Both the position numbers and the translations under genes were made by a program. A model generated the notes under the pieces. The model did no database searches and had not been told where the DNA came from. It was given only the letters and a program-made list of their open reading frames with translations. Positions 7,502 through 16,469 of a stretch of 39,482 nucleotides of DNA are shown one piece after another. The DNA lies in the NCBI GenBank assembly GCA_949300025.1, contig CASGCS010000014.1, forward strand, positions 1-39,482, read 5' to 3'. The number at the start of each line of letters is the position of its first letter. Position 1 is the first letter of the stretch. The stretch comes from an uncultured bacterium (GTDB lineage Bacteria > Bacteroidota > Bacteroidia > Bacteroidales > UBA932).

Positions 7502-9301
7502 TTACAGAAGAGCAGTCGCTCTCTCCAGCCACTCTTTCTCCTCTGCATCGAGCAGGGGAGAAATTTTTTTGAATACTGCCATGTGGAAATCGTTGAGCCA
7601 GGCAATCTCTGCATCGGTAAGCAGAGATTTATCCACGGCAGAAAGTGAGATTGGAACCAGCGTAAAGGTCTCGAAAGAGTAGAATGAGCCAAAATGGGTG
7701 GCCTCCGTTTCCCTTACAGCAAGCACATTCTCCGTTCTTATCCCGTACTCTCCTTCAAAATAGATTGCAGGCTCGTTGGATAGGACCATGCCCGCCTTGA
7801 GAACAACAGGATTCTCCTCTCTCCTTATGCTCTGCGGGCCCTCATGCACACAAAGGTAATGGCCGATACCGTGCCCTGTACCGTGATAATACATGACACC
7901 TTCATTGTAAAGAGGGCCGCGGGCCAGAATATCCAGCGAACTGCCGCGCGTCCCTTCCGGAAAGTGCGCCATGGAAAGGTCTATCATCCCTTTCAGCACA
8001 AGCGTATAGAACTTTTTCTGCCTTTCATCAGGTACGCCGACAGGTATGGTTCTGGTAGTGTCTGTCGTGCCGCCGAATGAATAATGGGCTCCGGTATCCA
8101 TCAGAAGGAAGCCGTTGCCGGAAATTATAGAGTCGCTCTGCTGCGACACGCTGTAATGAGGCAGGGCCGCATTTTTGCCGAATGCGACTATCGGTTCGAA
8201 ACTCTCTCCTGCATAGAACTCGTTTTCAGACCTTATGCCTGTAAAGAACGACTTGACCATGCTCTCTGTAAGAAGAACTCCTTCAGAAAGAGCCTTGTCA
8301 ATCTTAGAGAGCACCTTGCACCATGCGGCACCGTCATAGAGGAAAGCCTTCCTGAACCCTTCAATCTCCCAGTTGTTCTTTACCGCCTTGAGATTGGCGA
8401 CAATTCCGCCCGGCATACTGTCCTCCATCTGTTCTGCACCCGCCGCCGAGAATATGCCGTAATGGGCAACCGAAATGGCATCGCTGCAGTAAAACCTTTT
8501 CATGTCTGCCGAAAGCGAGGCAAGCACGCTTTCGAATGACGAGTAAGCATGCAGCTCCACCCCCTCGGCCGAAAGGGCCTGCTGCAACTCTTCGTCCATA
8601 TTTTCCAGACTTGCAAAAAGATGCATGGCCGAATTTGTAATGAGCATATAGGACTGCGGCAGAGGATTGTACTCTATGTCCGCCCCGCGGATATTGCAGA
8701 GCCAGGCTATGTCGTCGCATGCAGAAAGGTAATAGACAAACCTCTCGTCTTCTGCAACAGCCGCCGCCTGCTTGAAGCGTTTGAACTTTTCTGACGTACG
8801 CTCGCCGCAACTTTTCCGGGGCAATGCCTTTATCGTCTTGAATTCTACGGCCGGACGCTCACTCCAGATTGCATCGAACGGGTCTTCAACCGGTACGCAC
8901 CTGCAGAGCGGAGCAAGCTCCTTCTCCATTCTTCTATATTGGGAAAGCGAAAAGAGCCTGCCGTCAAGAGCCACGTTCGCTCCGTCGGGATATTCGCCCT
9001 TAATCCACTGCTCAATGGAGGGCGTCTGAGGCATTCCCTGCTTCATGAGGCGGATTCTCGCCCCCTGCAACTGGCTCTCCGCCTGAATGAAATATCTTGA
9101 ATCTGTCCAGAGCGCGGCACTTTTCTCAGTAACGACAAGAGTTCCCGCCGAGCCTGTAAATCCGCTCAGCCACTCTCTCACCCTGTAATGAGGCTGTGTA
9201 TACTCCCCAAAGTGGGGATCAGCAGAAGGGACTATCATTGCCTGCAGACCTTTGACGGCAAGAAAGTCCCTTAACTTGTCAAGTGCGCAATCTCTGTACA
9301 T
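7502..9301 (-). CDS. Xaa-Pro aminopeptidase (M24B)
   Basis: A metallopeptidase removing N-terminal residues that precede proline. About 599 residues with three parts: two creatinase-like N-terminal domains (about 1-300) and a pita-bread catalytic domain. Ligands of the two-metal centre are visible: Asp402 and Asp414 (MDTGAHYSF...TTDTTRT), His477 (HGTGHGIGHYL), Glu510 (SNEPAIY) and Glu524 (RTENV). The length matches the eukaryal-type aminopeptidase P1 class rather than the shorter E. coli PepP. I chose the ATG at 9301; an in-frame TTG directly before it gives one more residue. Only three bases separate this start from the nagB stop. Confidence 0.93.
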   Translation of the reverse strand: MYRDCALDKLRDFLAVKGLQAMIVPSADPHFGEYTQPHYRVREWLSGFTGSAGTLVVTEKSAALWTDSRYFIQAESQLQGARIRLMKQGMPQTPSIEQWIKGEYPDGANVALDGRLFSLSQYRRMEKELAPLCRCVPVEDPFDAIWSERPAVEFKTIKALPRKSCGERTSEKFKRFKQAAAVAEDERFVYYLSACDDIAWLCNIRGADIEYNPLPQSYMLITNSAMHLFASLENMDEELQQALSAEGVELHAYSSFESVLASLSADMKRFYCSDAISVAHYGIFSAAGAEQMEDSMPGGIVANLKAVKNNWEIEGFRKAFLYDGAAWCKVLSKIDKALSEGVLLTESMVKSFFTGIRSENEFYAGESFEPIVAFGKNAALPHYSVSQQSDSIISGNGFLLMDTGAHYSFGGTTDTTRTIPVGVPDERQKKFYTLVLKGMIDLSMAHFPEGTRGSSLDILARGPLYNEGVMYYHGTGHGIGHYLCVHEGPQSIRREENPVVLKAGMVLSNEPAIYFEGEYGIRTENVLAVRETEATHFGSFYSFETFTLVPISLSAVDKSLLTDAEIAWLNDFHMAVFKKISPLLDAEEKEWLERATALL

Positions 9302-9304
9302 CAA

Positions 9305-10114
9305 CTAAAGCATTGAAGCGGGATTGAGGTTGTTTCTTTCAATATCCTTGAAGTAAACTACCGTACCTACCTTCAACTCCACGGTCGCGGCATCGTCGCA
9401 TACGATGATTCCCTTGGGGTGCATCTGAAGTACGCTTACTGTCCACATGTGATTTACAGAACCCTCTACCGCCTGATACAGGGCCCTTGCCTTGTTGTGG
9501 CCGTTAACCAGGATAAGCACCTCCTTGGCATCCATAATGGTACCTACACCTACTGTAAGCGCGGTTTTGGGAACCTGGTTCATGTCATTGTTGAAGAAAC
9601 GCGAATTGGCGATTATGGTATCTGTGGTAAGCGATTTCATGCGGGTTCTCGAAGTGAGCGATGAGCCCGGCTCATTGAAGGCGATATGGCCGTCGGGGCC
9701 TATTCCTCCCATGAAAAGATCTATGCCGCCGTAAGATTTTATCTTCTCTTCATATCTGAGGCACTCCGCTTCTGGATCGGGAGCGTTGCCGTTCAGTATG
9801 TTCACATTCTCTTTCTTTATATCTATATATTTGAAAAAGTTATTCCACATAAACGAGTGGTAACTTTCGGGATGCTCTTCAGGCAAACCGACATACTCAT
9901 CCATATTGAATGTAACCACATTTTCAAATGAGACCTTTTTGTCGTTATAAAGTTTTATCAGCTCTTTGTAAGTACCAAGGGGGGTGGAACCTGTCGGCAA
10001 ACCCAGAATAAACGGCTTCTCCGCTGTGGGAGCCATCTCGTTTATACGTTTCACAATATAACAAGCCGCCCATTTAGAAAGTTGGGAATAAGACTCTTGA
10101 ATAACTAATCTCAT
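9305..10114 (-). CDS. nagB: Glucosamine-6-phosphate deaminase
   Basis: Converts glucosamine 6-phosphate to fructose 6-phosphate and ammonia, the last step of amino-sugar catabolism. At 269 residues it is the size of E. coli NagB, and the catalytic residues sit at the same numbers: Asp72 (FNMDEYVGL), Asp141, His143 and Glu148 ([16 protein letters not shown]). The substrate phosphate loop GLPTGSTP is at about 38-45. It lies between recN and the aminopeptidase gene with gaps of 14 and 3 bases, so it is probably cotranscribed with them. No nagA is present in the window. Confidence 0.96.
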   Translation of the reverse strand: MRLVIQESYSQLSKWAACYIVKRINEMAPTAEKPFILGLPTGSTPLGTYKELIKLYNDKKVSFENVVTFNMDEYVGLPEEHPESYHSFMWNNFFKYIDIKKENVNILNGNAPDPEAECLRYEEKIKSYGGIDLFMGGIGPDGHIAFNEPGSSLTSRTRMKSLTTDTIIANSRFFNNDMNQVPKTALTVGVGTIMDAKEVLILVNGHNKARALYQAVEGSVNHMWTVSVLQMHPKGIIVCDDAATVELKVGTVVYFKDIERNNLNPASML

Positions 10115-10128
10115 AACAAATAAACAAA

Positions 10129-11778
10129 TTATGTATTTAATAAAAATCTTGCATTCTCTATGGCCGCATCGGAAAGGACAGAACCGCTGAGCATTCTGGC
10201 AACCTCCATGACCCTCTCTTCTCCCTCCAACTGCCTTATGCCGGTAACGCTCCTGCCGTTTTTCACCTCCTTATAGACAAGCAGATGCGTCTTGCCCTTC
10301 ACTGCTATCTGCGGCAAATGGGTGATTGCAAAAACCTGCATGTTTCTCCCCATGTCATCTATCACCTCCCCCATCTTGTCTGCAATACTGCCCGAAACGC
10401 CTGTGTCTATCTCGTCGAAGACCATTGTGGGCATCCCCGTATAACGGGCCATAATATCTTTAAGACACAGCATTATGCGCGACAGTTCTCCGCCAGAAGC
10501 CACCTTGGCCAGATTTTGAGGAACTCCACCGGCATTTGCGCTGAAGGAGAAGTTTACCTTGTCTGCCCCGGAGAGCAGGAATTTTCCGGCATCAGAAATC
10601 TCTATTTCAAAACGGGCCTGCGGCATTCCCAAAGGCCTCAACTTTTCCAATATCGCACTGCACAACTGCGGTGCAGCCTTCCTTCTTCTGGACGAAAGCG
10701 CATTCGCCGCCGTCTTCAGATTCCCCTCTGCAACCTCTGCCTCCCGGCCTAACTCCAGCAGACGCTCCTGCGCTGCGGAGAGCCCGTCAATCTCATTCCT
10801 GAGGTTCTCCCTTAAATCTGTCAGTTCCCTTACAGAGGCAAGACCGAATCTTTTCAGAAGCCCCTCTATGAGATCTATCCTCTGCTCCACCCTCGAAAGT
10901 TCCTCCGGCGAGAGCGCCGAAGAATCAATCCTGCCTGCCAGTTCCTCCTCAATATCCTTACACTCTATCCGACAACTCTCCAGGCGGTCCCCAATCTCCT
11001 CCAAATCGGGGACAAAGGTATAACACTTTCTCAATAATTGGGCTGCCTCCTTCAAATTTTGTACGACCGAACTGGGCGCAGACCTCAGACATGACAATGC
11101 ACCATATAGATTTTCAGCAATTTGCTCAGCGTTTGCAAGACGGTTATACTCCGCCCTCAACTCCTCGAGTTCGTTGTCGTCGGATATTGCAGCCTGCTCT
11201 ATCTTTTCAAACTGATACTGTTTGTACTCTACTTCGCCCTTCAACTTTTCAACCTTCTCCCGGGTGGCTGCCAGTTCCCTTTCTATTGCTTCATGTGCGG
11301 CACGGCACTTTCCGTACTCCGCAAGTTCTTCACTGCAACCTGCAAAATAGTCCAATATGGCAATCTGGGAACTCTCCTCTGAAAGCAACAGGTGGTTATG
11401 CTGCGCATGTATGTCTACAAGACGCGAAGAGAGCGCAGAAAGCGCCCCCGCAGAAGCCGGTTCATCGTTGATAAAAGAGCGCGAACGCCCTGAAGGCGCA
11501 ATTACCCGCCGGAATATCAAGGAAGAACCTAAAGATGGAATATCTCCAAGGTCTACATCCAGGCCCGAAATGTCAAACTCACCCTCGACCACACAGTTGC
11601 GCGTCTTCTCTCCTATTGCGGAAACATCCGCTCTGGCCCCCAATAAAAGCGAAAGGGCACCCAGCAAAATAGACTTGCCGGCACCCGTCTCACCTGTAAT
11701 TATGACAAGCCCGTCGGGGAATGCAATATCCAGATGATCTATCAGCGCATAATTGTCTATGGTCAGTCTTTTGAGCAT
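10129..11778 (-). CDS. recN: DNA repair protein RecN
   Basis: An SMC-like ATPase acting on double-strand breaks. The 549-residue product has Walker A GETGAGKS (29-36), a central coiled coil rich in Glu/Arg/Leu (about 160-370), the ABC signature [12 protein letters not shown] and Walker [15 protein letters not shown]. The start ATG lies inside the end of coaBC, giving a 16-bp overlap. In Bacteroidetes genomes I recall a DUF4835 gene often sitting between coaBC and recN. It is absent here and the two genes overlap directly. nagB follows after 14 bases. Confidence 0.96.
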   Translation of the reverse strand: MLKRLTIDNYALIDHLDIAFPDGLVIITGETGAGKSILLGALSLLLGARADVSAIGEKTRNCVVEGEFDISGLDVDLGDIPSLGSSLIFRRVIAPSGRSRSFINDEPASAGALSALSSRLVDIHAQHNHLLLSEESSQIAILDYFAGCSEELAEYGKCRAAHEAIERELAATREKVEKLKGEVEYKQYQFEKIEQAAISDDNELEELRAEYNRLANAEQIAENLYGALSCLRSAPSSVVQNLKEAAQLLRKCYTFVPDLEEIGDRLESCRIECKDIEEELAGRIDSSALSPEELSRVEQRIDLIEGLLKRFGLASVRELTDLRENLRNEIDGLSAAQERLLELGREAEVAEGNLKTAANALSSRRRKAAPQLCSAILEKLRPLGMPQARFEIEISDAGKFLLSGADKVNFSFSANAGGVPQNLAKVASGGELSRIMLCLKDIMARYTGMPTMVFDEIDTGVSGSIADKMGEVIDDMGRNMQVFAITHLPQIAVKGKTHLLVYKEVKNGRSVTGIRQLEGEERVMEVARMLSGSVLSDAAIENARFLLNT

Positions 11779-12971
11779 TCCAACTTCTCTATGGCGTCAA
11801 ATATATCTGTCGAAACCTCTCTTTTCGATTTCAAGGGAAAATCCGCCACTTCGCCTCCCCTTGAGATAATCTTTATCTTGTTTGTATCGTGACCGAATCC
11901 GGCGCCGCTATCTCTCATGGAGTTGAGCACAATCATGTCAAGCCCTTTCCTCTCCATTTTTGAACGGGCGTTTTCCAGTTCGTTCTCCGTCTCAAGCGCA
12001 AACCCTACAAGTTTGCAGCCATTGCGGCGGTGCGCTCCCACCCACTCCGCAATATCCTGCGTAGGAAGCAGGCTCAGCGAAAACGGACCCTTCCGCTTTA
12101 TCTTCTGCTCCGCCATGCTGTCCGGAGTAAAGTCCGCCACAGCTGCACAGAGCACTATTATATCTGCCGATTCCATCTCCTCCCTTACCGCAGAGAACAT
12201 CTGCGAAGCGGAGACCACATCTCTTACCTTCACGTTCGGATGGTTCATCTTCAGGCTGACCGGCCCGCTTACCAGAGTTACATCGGCACCGCGCGATGCC
12301 GCCTCTGTAGCAAGTTCGTATGCCATCTTGCCCGTTGAGTGGTTTGTGATATAGCGGACAGGGTCTATCTGCTCATGCGTGGGACCGGCGGTAATCACCA
12401 CGTGTTTGCCTGAAAGCGTTCCTCCCCTGGAAAGGATGCCATGTATGTGCAGCAGAATATTTTCAGGCTCTTCCATCCTCCCCTTGCCTTCGAGCCCGCT
12501 TGCAAGTTCGCCGCTTGAGGGCTCTATTATAGCCACACCCCTTTTTCTGAGAATCTCAAGGGACTCCTGCGTGGCCTGATGGCGGAACATATCCAAATCC
12601 ATTGCCGGAGCCACAGCCACCGGGCACTTTGCAGAAAGGTATGTGGTAAGCAGCAGGTTGTCTGCAATCCCGTGCGCCATTTTTGAAACAGTATTGGCAG
12701 ATGCCGGCGCTATCACGTAAATATCGGCCCAGCAGCCCATTGAAACATGGCTATGCCAGTCACCGTTTTCGGGATTGTAGAAATCGACTGCAATCGGATG
12801 CTTTGAAAGTGTTGCAAATGTCAGAGGCGACACAAAGGCTTTTGCCATTTCGGTCATGACAACCCTTACCTCCGCCCCCTCCTTTACCAGCAGACGCACG
12901 AGAAACGCCGCCTTGTAAGCCGCGATGCTGCCGGTAACGCCCAAAAGGATATGTTTCCCTTTCAGCAACAT
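11763..12971 (-). CDS. coaBC: Bifunctional phosphopantothenoylcysteine decarboxylase/phosphopantothenate-cysteine ligase
   Basis: Makes 4'-phosphopantetheine for coenzyme A: CoaB joins cysteine to phosphopantothenate and CoaC decarboxylates the product with FMN. The 402-residue product has the flavoprotein domain (about 1-185) with GVTGSIAAYK and the catalytic His75 (HVSM), and the ligase domain (about 186-402) with ITAGPTHEQIDPVRYITNHSTGKM, AAVADFTP and KIKRKG. Two residues that E. coli uses in the reduction step differ: the PAMN motif reads PAMD (Asp125) and the active-site flap cysteine position 158 is serine. The ATG at 12971 overlaps the rpoZ stop by one base (TGATG); a TTG one codon earlier is less likely. 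Confidence 0.95.
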   Translation of the reverse strand: MLLKGKHILLGVTGSIAAYKAAFLVRLLVKEGAEVRVVMTEMAKAFVSPLTFATLSKHPIAVDFYNPENGDWHSHVSMGCWADIYVIAPASANTVSKMAHGIADNLLLTTYLSAKCPVAVAPAMDLDMFRHQATQESLEILRKRGVAIIEPSSGELASGLEGKGRMEEPENILLHIHGILSRGGTLSGKHVVITAGPTHEQIDPVRYITNHSTGKMAYELATEAASRGADVTLVSGPVSLKMNHPNVKVRDVVSASQMFSAVREEMESADIIVLCAAVADFTPDSMAEQKIKRKGPFSLSLLPTQDIAEWVGAHRRNGCKLVGFALETENELENARSKMERKGLDMIVLNSMRDSGAGFGHDTNKIKIISRGGEVADFPLKSKREVSTDIFDAIEKLECSKD

Positions 12972-13309
12972 CAATTCCTGTTCTCTTTGTCTTTGTTGTC
13001 TACCAGACGATAGTAAATTTCATCGTTCTGGAACTCCTTGATTGCAATGAGAGTCGGCTTTGGCAGCTTCTCATAGTGACGCGAAATCTCTATCTGCTCC
13101 CTGTTTTCGAAAGTCTCCTCGAGAGTGTCGGCAAAGTTGGAGAATTCCTCGAGCTTTGCGCTCAACTCCTGCTTTACCTCGGCCGCAATCTGATTGGCTC
13201 TCTTTGCCATTATCATCACAGATTCGTAAATGTTTCCCGTAGGACGTGAAAGATCTATCAAATCGCGTGTAATTGTGTTGTTTGCAACTTTTGTCTGCTC
13301 TTTTTCCAT
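12971..13309 (-). CDS. rpoZ: DNA-directed RNA polymerase omega subunit, Bacteroidetes type
   Basis: A 112-residue protein matching the Bacteroidetes branch of RpoZ/Rpb6: TITRDLIDLSRPTGNIYESVMIMAKRANQIA, then EVKQELSAKLEEF, ENREQIEISRHYEKLPKPTLIAIKEF. The ESVMIMAKRANQIA helix corresponds to the conserved omega segment that clamps the beta' C-terminus. I chose ATG 13309; a TTG two codons upstream is possible but has no support. It sits between bamD and coaBC with a one-base overlap to coaBC, an order widely kept in the phylum. Confidence 0.92.
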   Translation of the reverse strand: MEKEQTKVANNTITRDLIDLSRPTGNIYESVMIMAKRANQIAAEVKQELSAKLEEFSNFADTLEETFENREQIEISRHYEKLPKPTLIAIKEFQNDEIYYRLVDNKDKENRN

Positions 13310-13318
13310 AATCAAGAA

Positions 13319-14314
13319 CTAATTTTCCTTATTTATTTTATCTTCTATTCTGTCTATCCTGTTTTCAATCTCCTCCATCTGCCCGTCAACGGCATCTGAC
13401 TCCTTCTTCGCATTTTTCATGAGTTTTTCAGATTTTCTTATCTCCTTCTCAATGAAGCGCTGCTCCTTTTTCTTGGCCTTCAACTCCTGCTTTGTAAGGG
13501 TTCCGGTATCAACCTCGCCTATGACCTTTGTAAAGAGAAGTGCATCCTGATAATATCTGTCCAATTCCTTCCTGTATGGAGAATCGGGATATTCCCCGAT
13601 ATAGTTATAATAATCGTCAATGAATGAAAGATACCTTTCATGCTGCTTTTCAGGCACCGAGTTAAGTGCGTACTTATATGACGAGAGAGCCGTATAATAG
13701 AGAATCTCGCTGCGGTAGCGGTTCTCTGCATTCTCCCTCAACACGTTTTTCATGGCATAGTGCGCGGCCAGATAATCCTCCATTGTATAATAGAGTTTTG
13801 CAGACTCGTAACTCTTTCTGTCGAGACGCTCCTGGAATTCATCCAGCATGTCGCGGCACTCCTGGGCATACTTGCTGTCGGGATTCTCAAAGAGAAACTC
13901 GTTTACGATTGTCATGGCCCTGTAAGTGGGAGTCTGGTCCAGTTCATACCTGTATGTACCCTCATAAAGACACTTTATTCTCAGAAAGGCAGCATCCTCG
14001 GCAAACGGACTTCTCGGGAACACCTCGAGGAACGAAGCGAAGTTGCTCTCCGCCGTAATGTAATCGCCATAGTTATAATTGCTCAACGCATTATAATACT
14101 TGACGGTATCTTCCTGAGGAAGACCCTGCATCGTAAGGGTGAGGCCTTCAAAAATCTCCGCCGCCTTCCTGTACTTTCCTTCATTGAAGAAGTGGAAGGC
14201 ACCCTTGTACTTTACATCCACGTCGGCGCTGCGCATCACCGTCTCGTAATAACCTACGCAAGAGACGGCCATATATGAGACCGCCACAGCAACAATCAAT
14301 TTAAATATACGCAT
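13319..14314 (-). CDS. bamD: Outer membrane assembly lipoprotein BamD
   Basis: BamD is the lipoprotein partner of BamA in inserting outer-membrane beta barrels. The ATG at 14314 gives 331 residues beginning with a lipoprotein signal whose cysteine is residue 19 (MAVSC). A longer frame from 14470 would place 52 unrelated residues before the signal and is rejected. After the signal come tetratricopeptide-like helical repeats (GAFHFFNEGKYRKAAEIFEGL, YNYGDYITAESNFASFLEVFP, YTMEDYLAAHYAMKNVL). The C-terminal 65 residues are highly charged and predicted coiled coil (KKKEQRFIEKEIRKSEKLMK), an extension beyond the E. coli protein. Confidence 0.92.
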   Translation of the reverse strand: MRIFKLIVAVAVSYMAVSCVGYYETVMRSADVDVKYKGAFHFFNEGKYRKAAEIFEGLTLTMQGLPQEDTVKYYNALSNYNYGDYITAESNFASFLEVFPRSPFAEDAAFLRIKCLYEGTYRYELDQTPTYRAMTIVNEFLFENPDSKYAQECRDMLDEFQERLDRKSYESAKLYYTMEDYLAAHYAMKNVLRENAENRYRSEILYYTALSSYKYALNSVPEKQHERYLSFIDDYYNYIGEYPDSPYRKELDRYYQDALLFTKVIGEVDTGTLTKQELKAKKKEQRFIEKEIRKSEKLMKNAKKESDAVDGQMEEIENRIDRIEDKINKEN

Positions 14315-14363
14315 CACAACAAATTTTCTTGCCTTGTAGGCAAATTGTAGGCCAAAAAACAAA

Positions 14364-15296
14364 TCAGTTCTCCTGTAAAAATTTCTCCGCGTCCATTGCA
14401 GCCCTGCAGCCGCTGCCCGCAGCCGCGATAGCCTGCCTGTAAACCGGATCCTGCACGTCTCCGGCGGCAAACACTCCCTTGACAGATGTCATCTGCGACT
14501 TGCCTGAAGTTACGATATAACCCTGCTCGTCGGTCTCGACAAATTCACTGAACACCTCTGAATTGGGGTGATGCCCGATTGCAAGGAAAAATCCGTGAAT
14601 CTTTATTTCGAACTCCTCGCCGCTTTTGTTGTTTACCAGTGCGGCGCCAGTTACACCGTATTCGTCGCCGAGAATCTCCCTGGTATTGGTATTCCAGAGA
14701 ATTTCTATGTTGGGGGTATTGGCAACCCTCTGCTGCATAGCCTTCGAAGCCCTCAGCACATCGCGTCTGACTATAAGGTAAACCTTGTTGCAAAGCCCTG
14801 CAAGATAGGTTGCCTCCTCACATGCCGTATCTCCGCCGCCCACAACGGCAACATCCTTCTTTCTGTAGAAGAAACCGTCGCATGTGGCACATGCCGACAC
14901 TCCTGCGCCGCGGAACTTCTCCTCGCTCGGAAGACCGAGATATTTTGCGGAAGCGCCTGTAGCGATTATGACAGTATCGGCCAGAATCTCCTTTTCACCG
15001 TCGATAATGACCTTGAACGGGCGTCTGCTGAAATCCACCTTGGTTACCGTACCGTATCTTACTGTGGTCCCGAACCGCTCGGCCTGCTTTTTCAAATCTT
15101 CCATAAGGTCATTTCCGGAGACACCTGTCGGATAACCGGGAAAATTGTCTATCTCGGTGGTGGTGGTCAACTGTCCGCCGGGCTGCATCCCTTCATAGAC
15201 TACAGGATTCAGATTTGCCCGTGAAGCATAAATGGCTGCGGTATACCCTGCCGGGCCGCTACCTATAATCAAACATCTTATTTTTTCACTCTCCAT
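14364..15296 (-). CDS. trxB: Thioredoxin reductase
   Basis: An FAD- and NADPH-dependent reductase of thioredoxin. The start MESEKIRCLIIGSGPAGYT at 15296 gives 310 residues, the family length; an earlier in-frame ATG at 15431 would read into the neighbouring gene and is rejected. Seen directly: FAD motif GSGPAGYTA (12-20), redox pair CATC (Cys136 and Cys139), NADPH motif VVGGGDTACEEA, and the C-terminal FAD motif VFAAGDVQDP. It is 31 bases downstream of the nucleoside-recognition gene and 49 bases before bamD. Confidence 0.97.
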   Translation of the reverse strand: MESEKIRCLIIGSGPAGYTAAIYASRANLNPVVYEGMQPGGQLTTTTEIDNFPGYPTGVSGNDLMEDLKKQAERFGTTVRYGTVTKVDFSRRPFKVIIDGEKEILADTVIIATGASAKYLGLPSEEKFRGAGVSACATCDGFFYRKKDVAVVGGGDTACEEATYLAGLCNKVYLIVRRDVLRASKAMQQRVANTPNIEILWNTNTREILGDEYGVTGAALVNNKSGEEFEIKIHGFFLAIGHHPNSEVFSEFVETDEQGYIVTSGKSQMTSVKGVFAAGDVQDPVYRQAIAAAGSGCRAAMDAEKFLQEN

Positions 15297-15327
15297 AATG
15301 ACCGGTAAAGATAATAATTTTTTAGAT

Positions 15328-16296
15328 TCACCTTCTGATTTTATCCGCCACAAAAATTTCCAGCCGCTGCAACCACACCAGAACCATGGCCATAAGCCAT
15401 CTGGAAAGCAGCAGCACATACCAGATTCCACCCACCGACGAAAGGAGGAACAGGTCTTCGAAATTACTGTGCGCTATTGATATATGCGTATTCAAAAGAT
15501 CTATGTCGTTCCTGGAAATCTTTCCGCTCCTGCTCTCCTGTATCATAATTGCCGCTCCATACGCGAGCCCGAGAATGTTTGCCACAATCCAGAGCAGCGA
15601 CGTACGTGCAGGCAGTCCGAAAAGCGCCAGCAGCGGCTTGAGAAACTTTGAAATCAACCTTATCACACCAAACTCTGCAAGCAGTTTCTGCATTATTGAG
15701 AGAGAGTATATCAGAACGCCCATCTTGAGAATCAGCCAGAGGGTGGAGACCGCCCACTCCCTTAACATCGGGCCCAGCAAAAGGGCCTCCTCCCCTTCAG
15801 CACCGGAGGCCGGTATCACCTCTCCGGGAAGAAAACGGTTCAGTACAAAAGCCAGGAAAAAGGCCGAGAAGGTCCTCACCAGAACTATTCTCACGGCAGA
15901 AGAACCGCTCTTTTTCTGCACCGCAGTCTCGGTTATCATGTTATGCGAACAGAGCACCATGACGCTGAGTATTGTCATTGCCCTGACATCCAGTTCAAGG
16001 GATGCAGCCACAGATATTGCGGCATAGACATTTACGAAATATCCCGTAACATAGGCAAGCGCAGCCTCACCCGGCAGGCCGAGATGGTTGAAAACCGGAC
16101 TTATAAAGTCTGAAAAGAGAGGCAGGATGTTGAAATATTTGAGAAAAAGTATGGCAAGAGAGACTCCGACAGTTATCTTGATAATCCACAAGGCTGTCTT
16201 GGTAGCTATTGGAAAGACCTCCTTTATGCATCTGACGACCCGCCTGCCGTTGCCTTGCGGAGTCTTTGCTCTCTCTTGGCTCTCTGTATTCTCCAT
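15328..16296 (-). CDS. Nucleoside-recognition (Gate) domain membrane protein
   Basis: A 322-residue integral membrane protein of the Gate/nucleoside recognition family (related to SpmA/SpmB and the core of concentrative nucleoside transporters). About eight hydrophobic segments are seen, for example WIIKITVGVSLAILFL, AALAYVTGYFVNVYAAISVAASL, SSLLWIVANILGLAYGAAIMI-like and WYVLLLSRWLMAMVLVWL. The first Gate repeat carries GYFVNVYAAI and the second ILGLAYGAAIM, with the charged loop ISRNDIDLLNTHISIAHSNFED before the last helix. Substrate is unknown. It starts just downstream of the initiator tRNA terminator, so it probably has its own transcription start or relies on read-through. Confidence 0.8.
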   Translation of the reverse strand: MENTESQERAKTPQGNGRRVVRCIKEVFPIATKTALWIIKITVGVSLAILFLKYFNILPLFSDFISPVFNHLGLPGEAALAYVTGYFVNVYAAISVAASLELDVRAMTILSVMVLCSHNMITETAVQKKSGSSAVRIVLVRTFSAFFLAFVLNRFLPGEVIPASGAEGEEALLLGPMLREWAVSTLWLILKMGVLIYSLSIMQKLLAEFGVIRLISKFLKPLLALFGLPARTSLLWIVANILGLAYGAAIMIQESRSGKISRNDIDLLNTHISIAHSNFEDLFLLSSVGGIWYVLLLSRWLMAMVLVWLQRLEIFVADKIRR

Positions 16297-16310
16297 GCCT
16301 CGGTCAATTG

Positions 16311-16346
16311 AAAAAAAATAACGCCAAACTCAAAGCCAGCGTTATT
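16311..16346 (-). terminator. Rho-independent terminator after initiator tRNA
   Basis: On the minus strand an eight-pair stem AATAACGC/GCGTTATT (16317-16346) with a 14-nt loop is followed by a run of U residues (plus-strand A run 16311-16318). It lies 7 bases downstream of the tRNA 3' end. Confidence 0.85.
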
Positions 16347-16353
16347 CTTTTAG

Positions 16354-16426
<73 letters not shown>

Positions 16427-16437
16427 ATATTGGACCG

Positions 16438-16469
16438 CAAAGATAGAACTTATTTCTCTTAAAAGCAAA
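16438..16469 (-). promoter_or_regulatory. Bacteroidetes-type promoter of the initiator tRNA
   Basis: On the minus strand TTTG (16466-16469) is followed by 20 bases and TATCTTTG (16438-16445), a very good fit to the -33 TTTG and -7 TAnnTTTG consensus. The -7 element lies 11 bases before the tRNA 5' end. The promoter directly abuts the hisS stop codon. Confidence 0.85.

Noticed and set aside
14315..14470. N-terminal extension of bamD
   Set aside because: The extra 52 residues precede a normal lipoprotein signal and overlap trxB.
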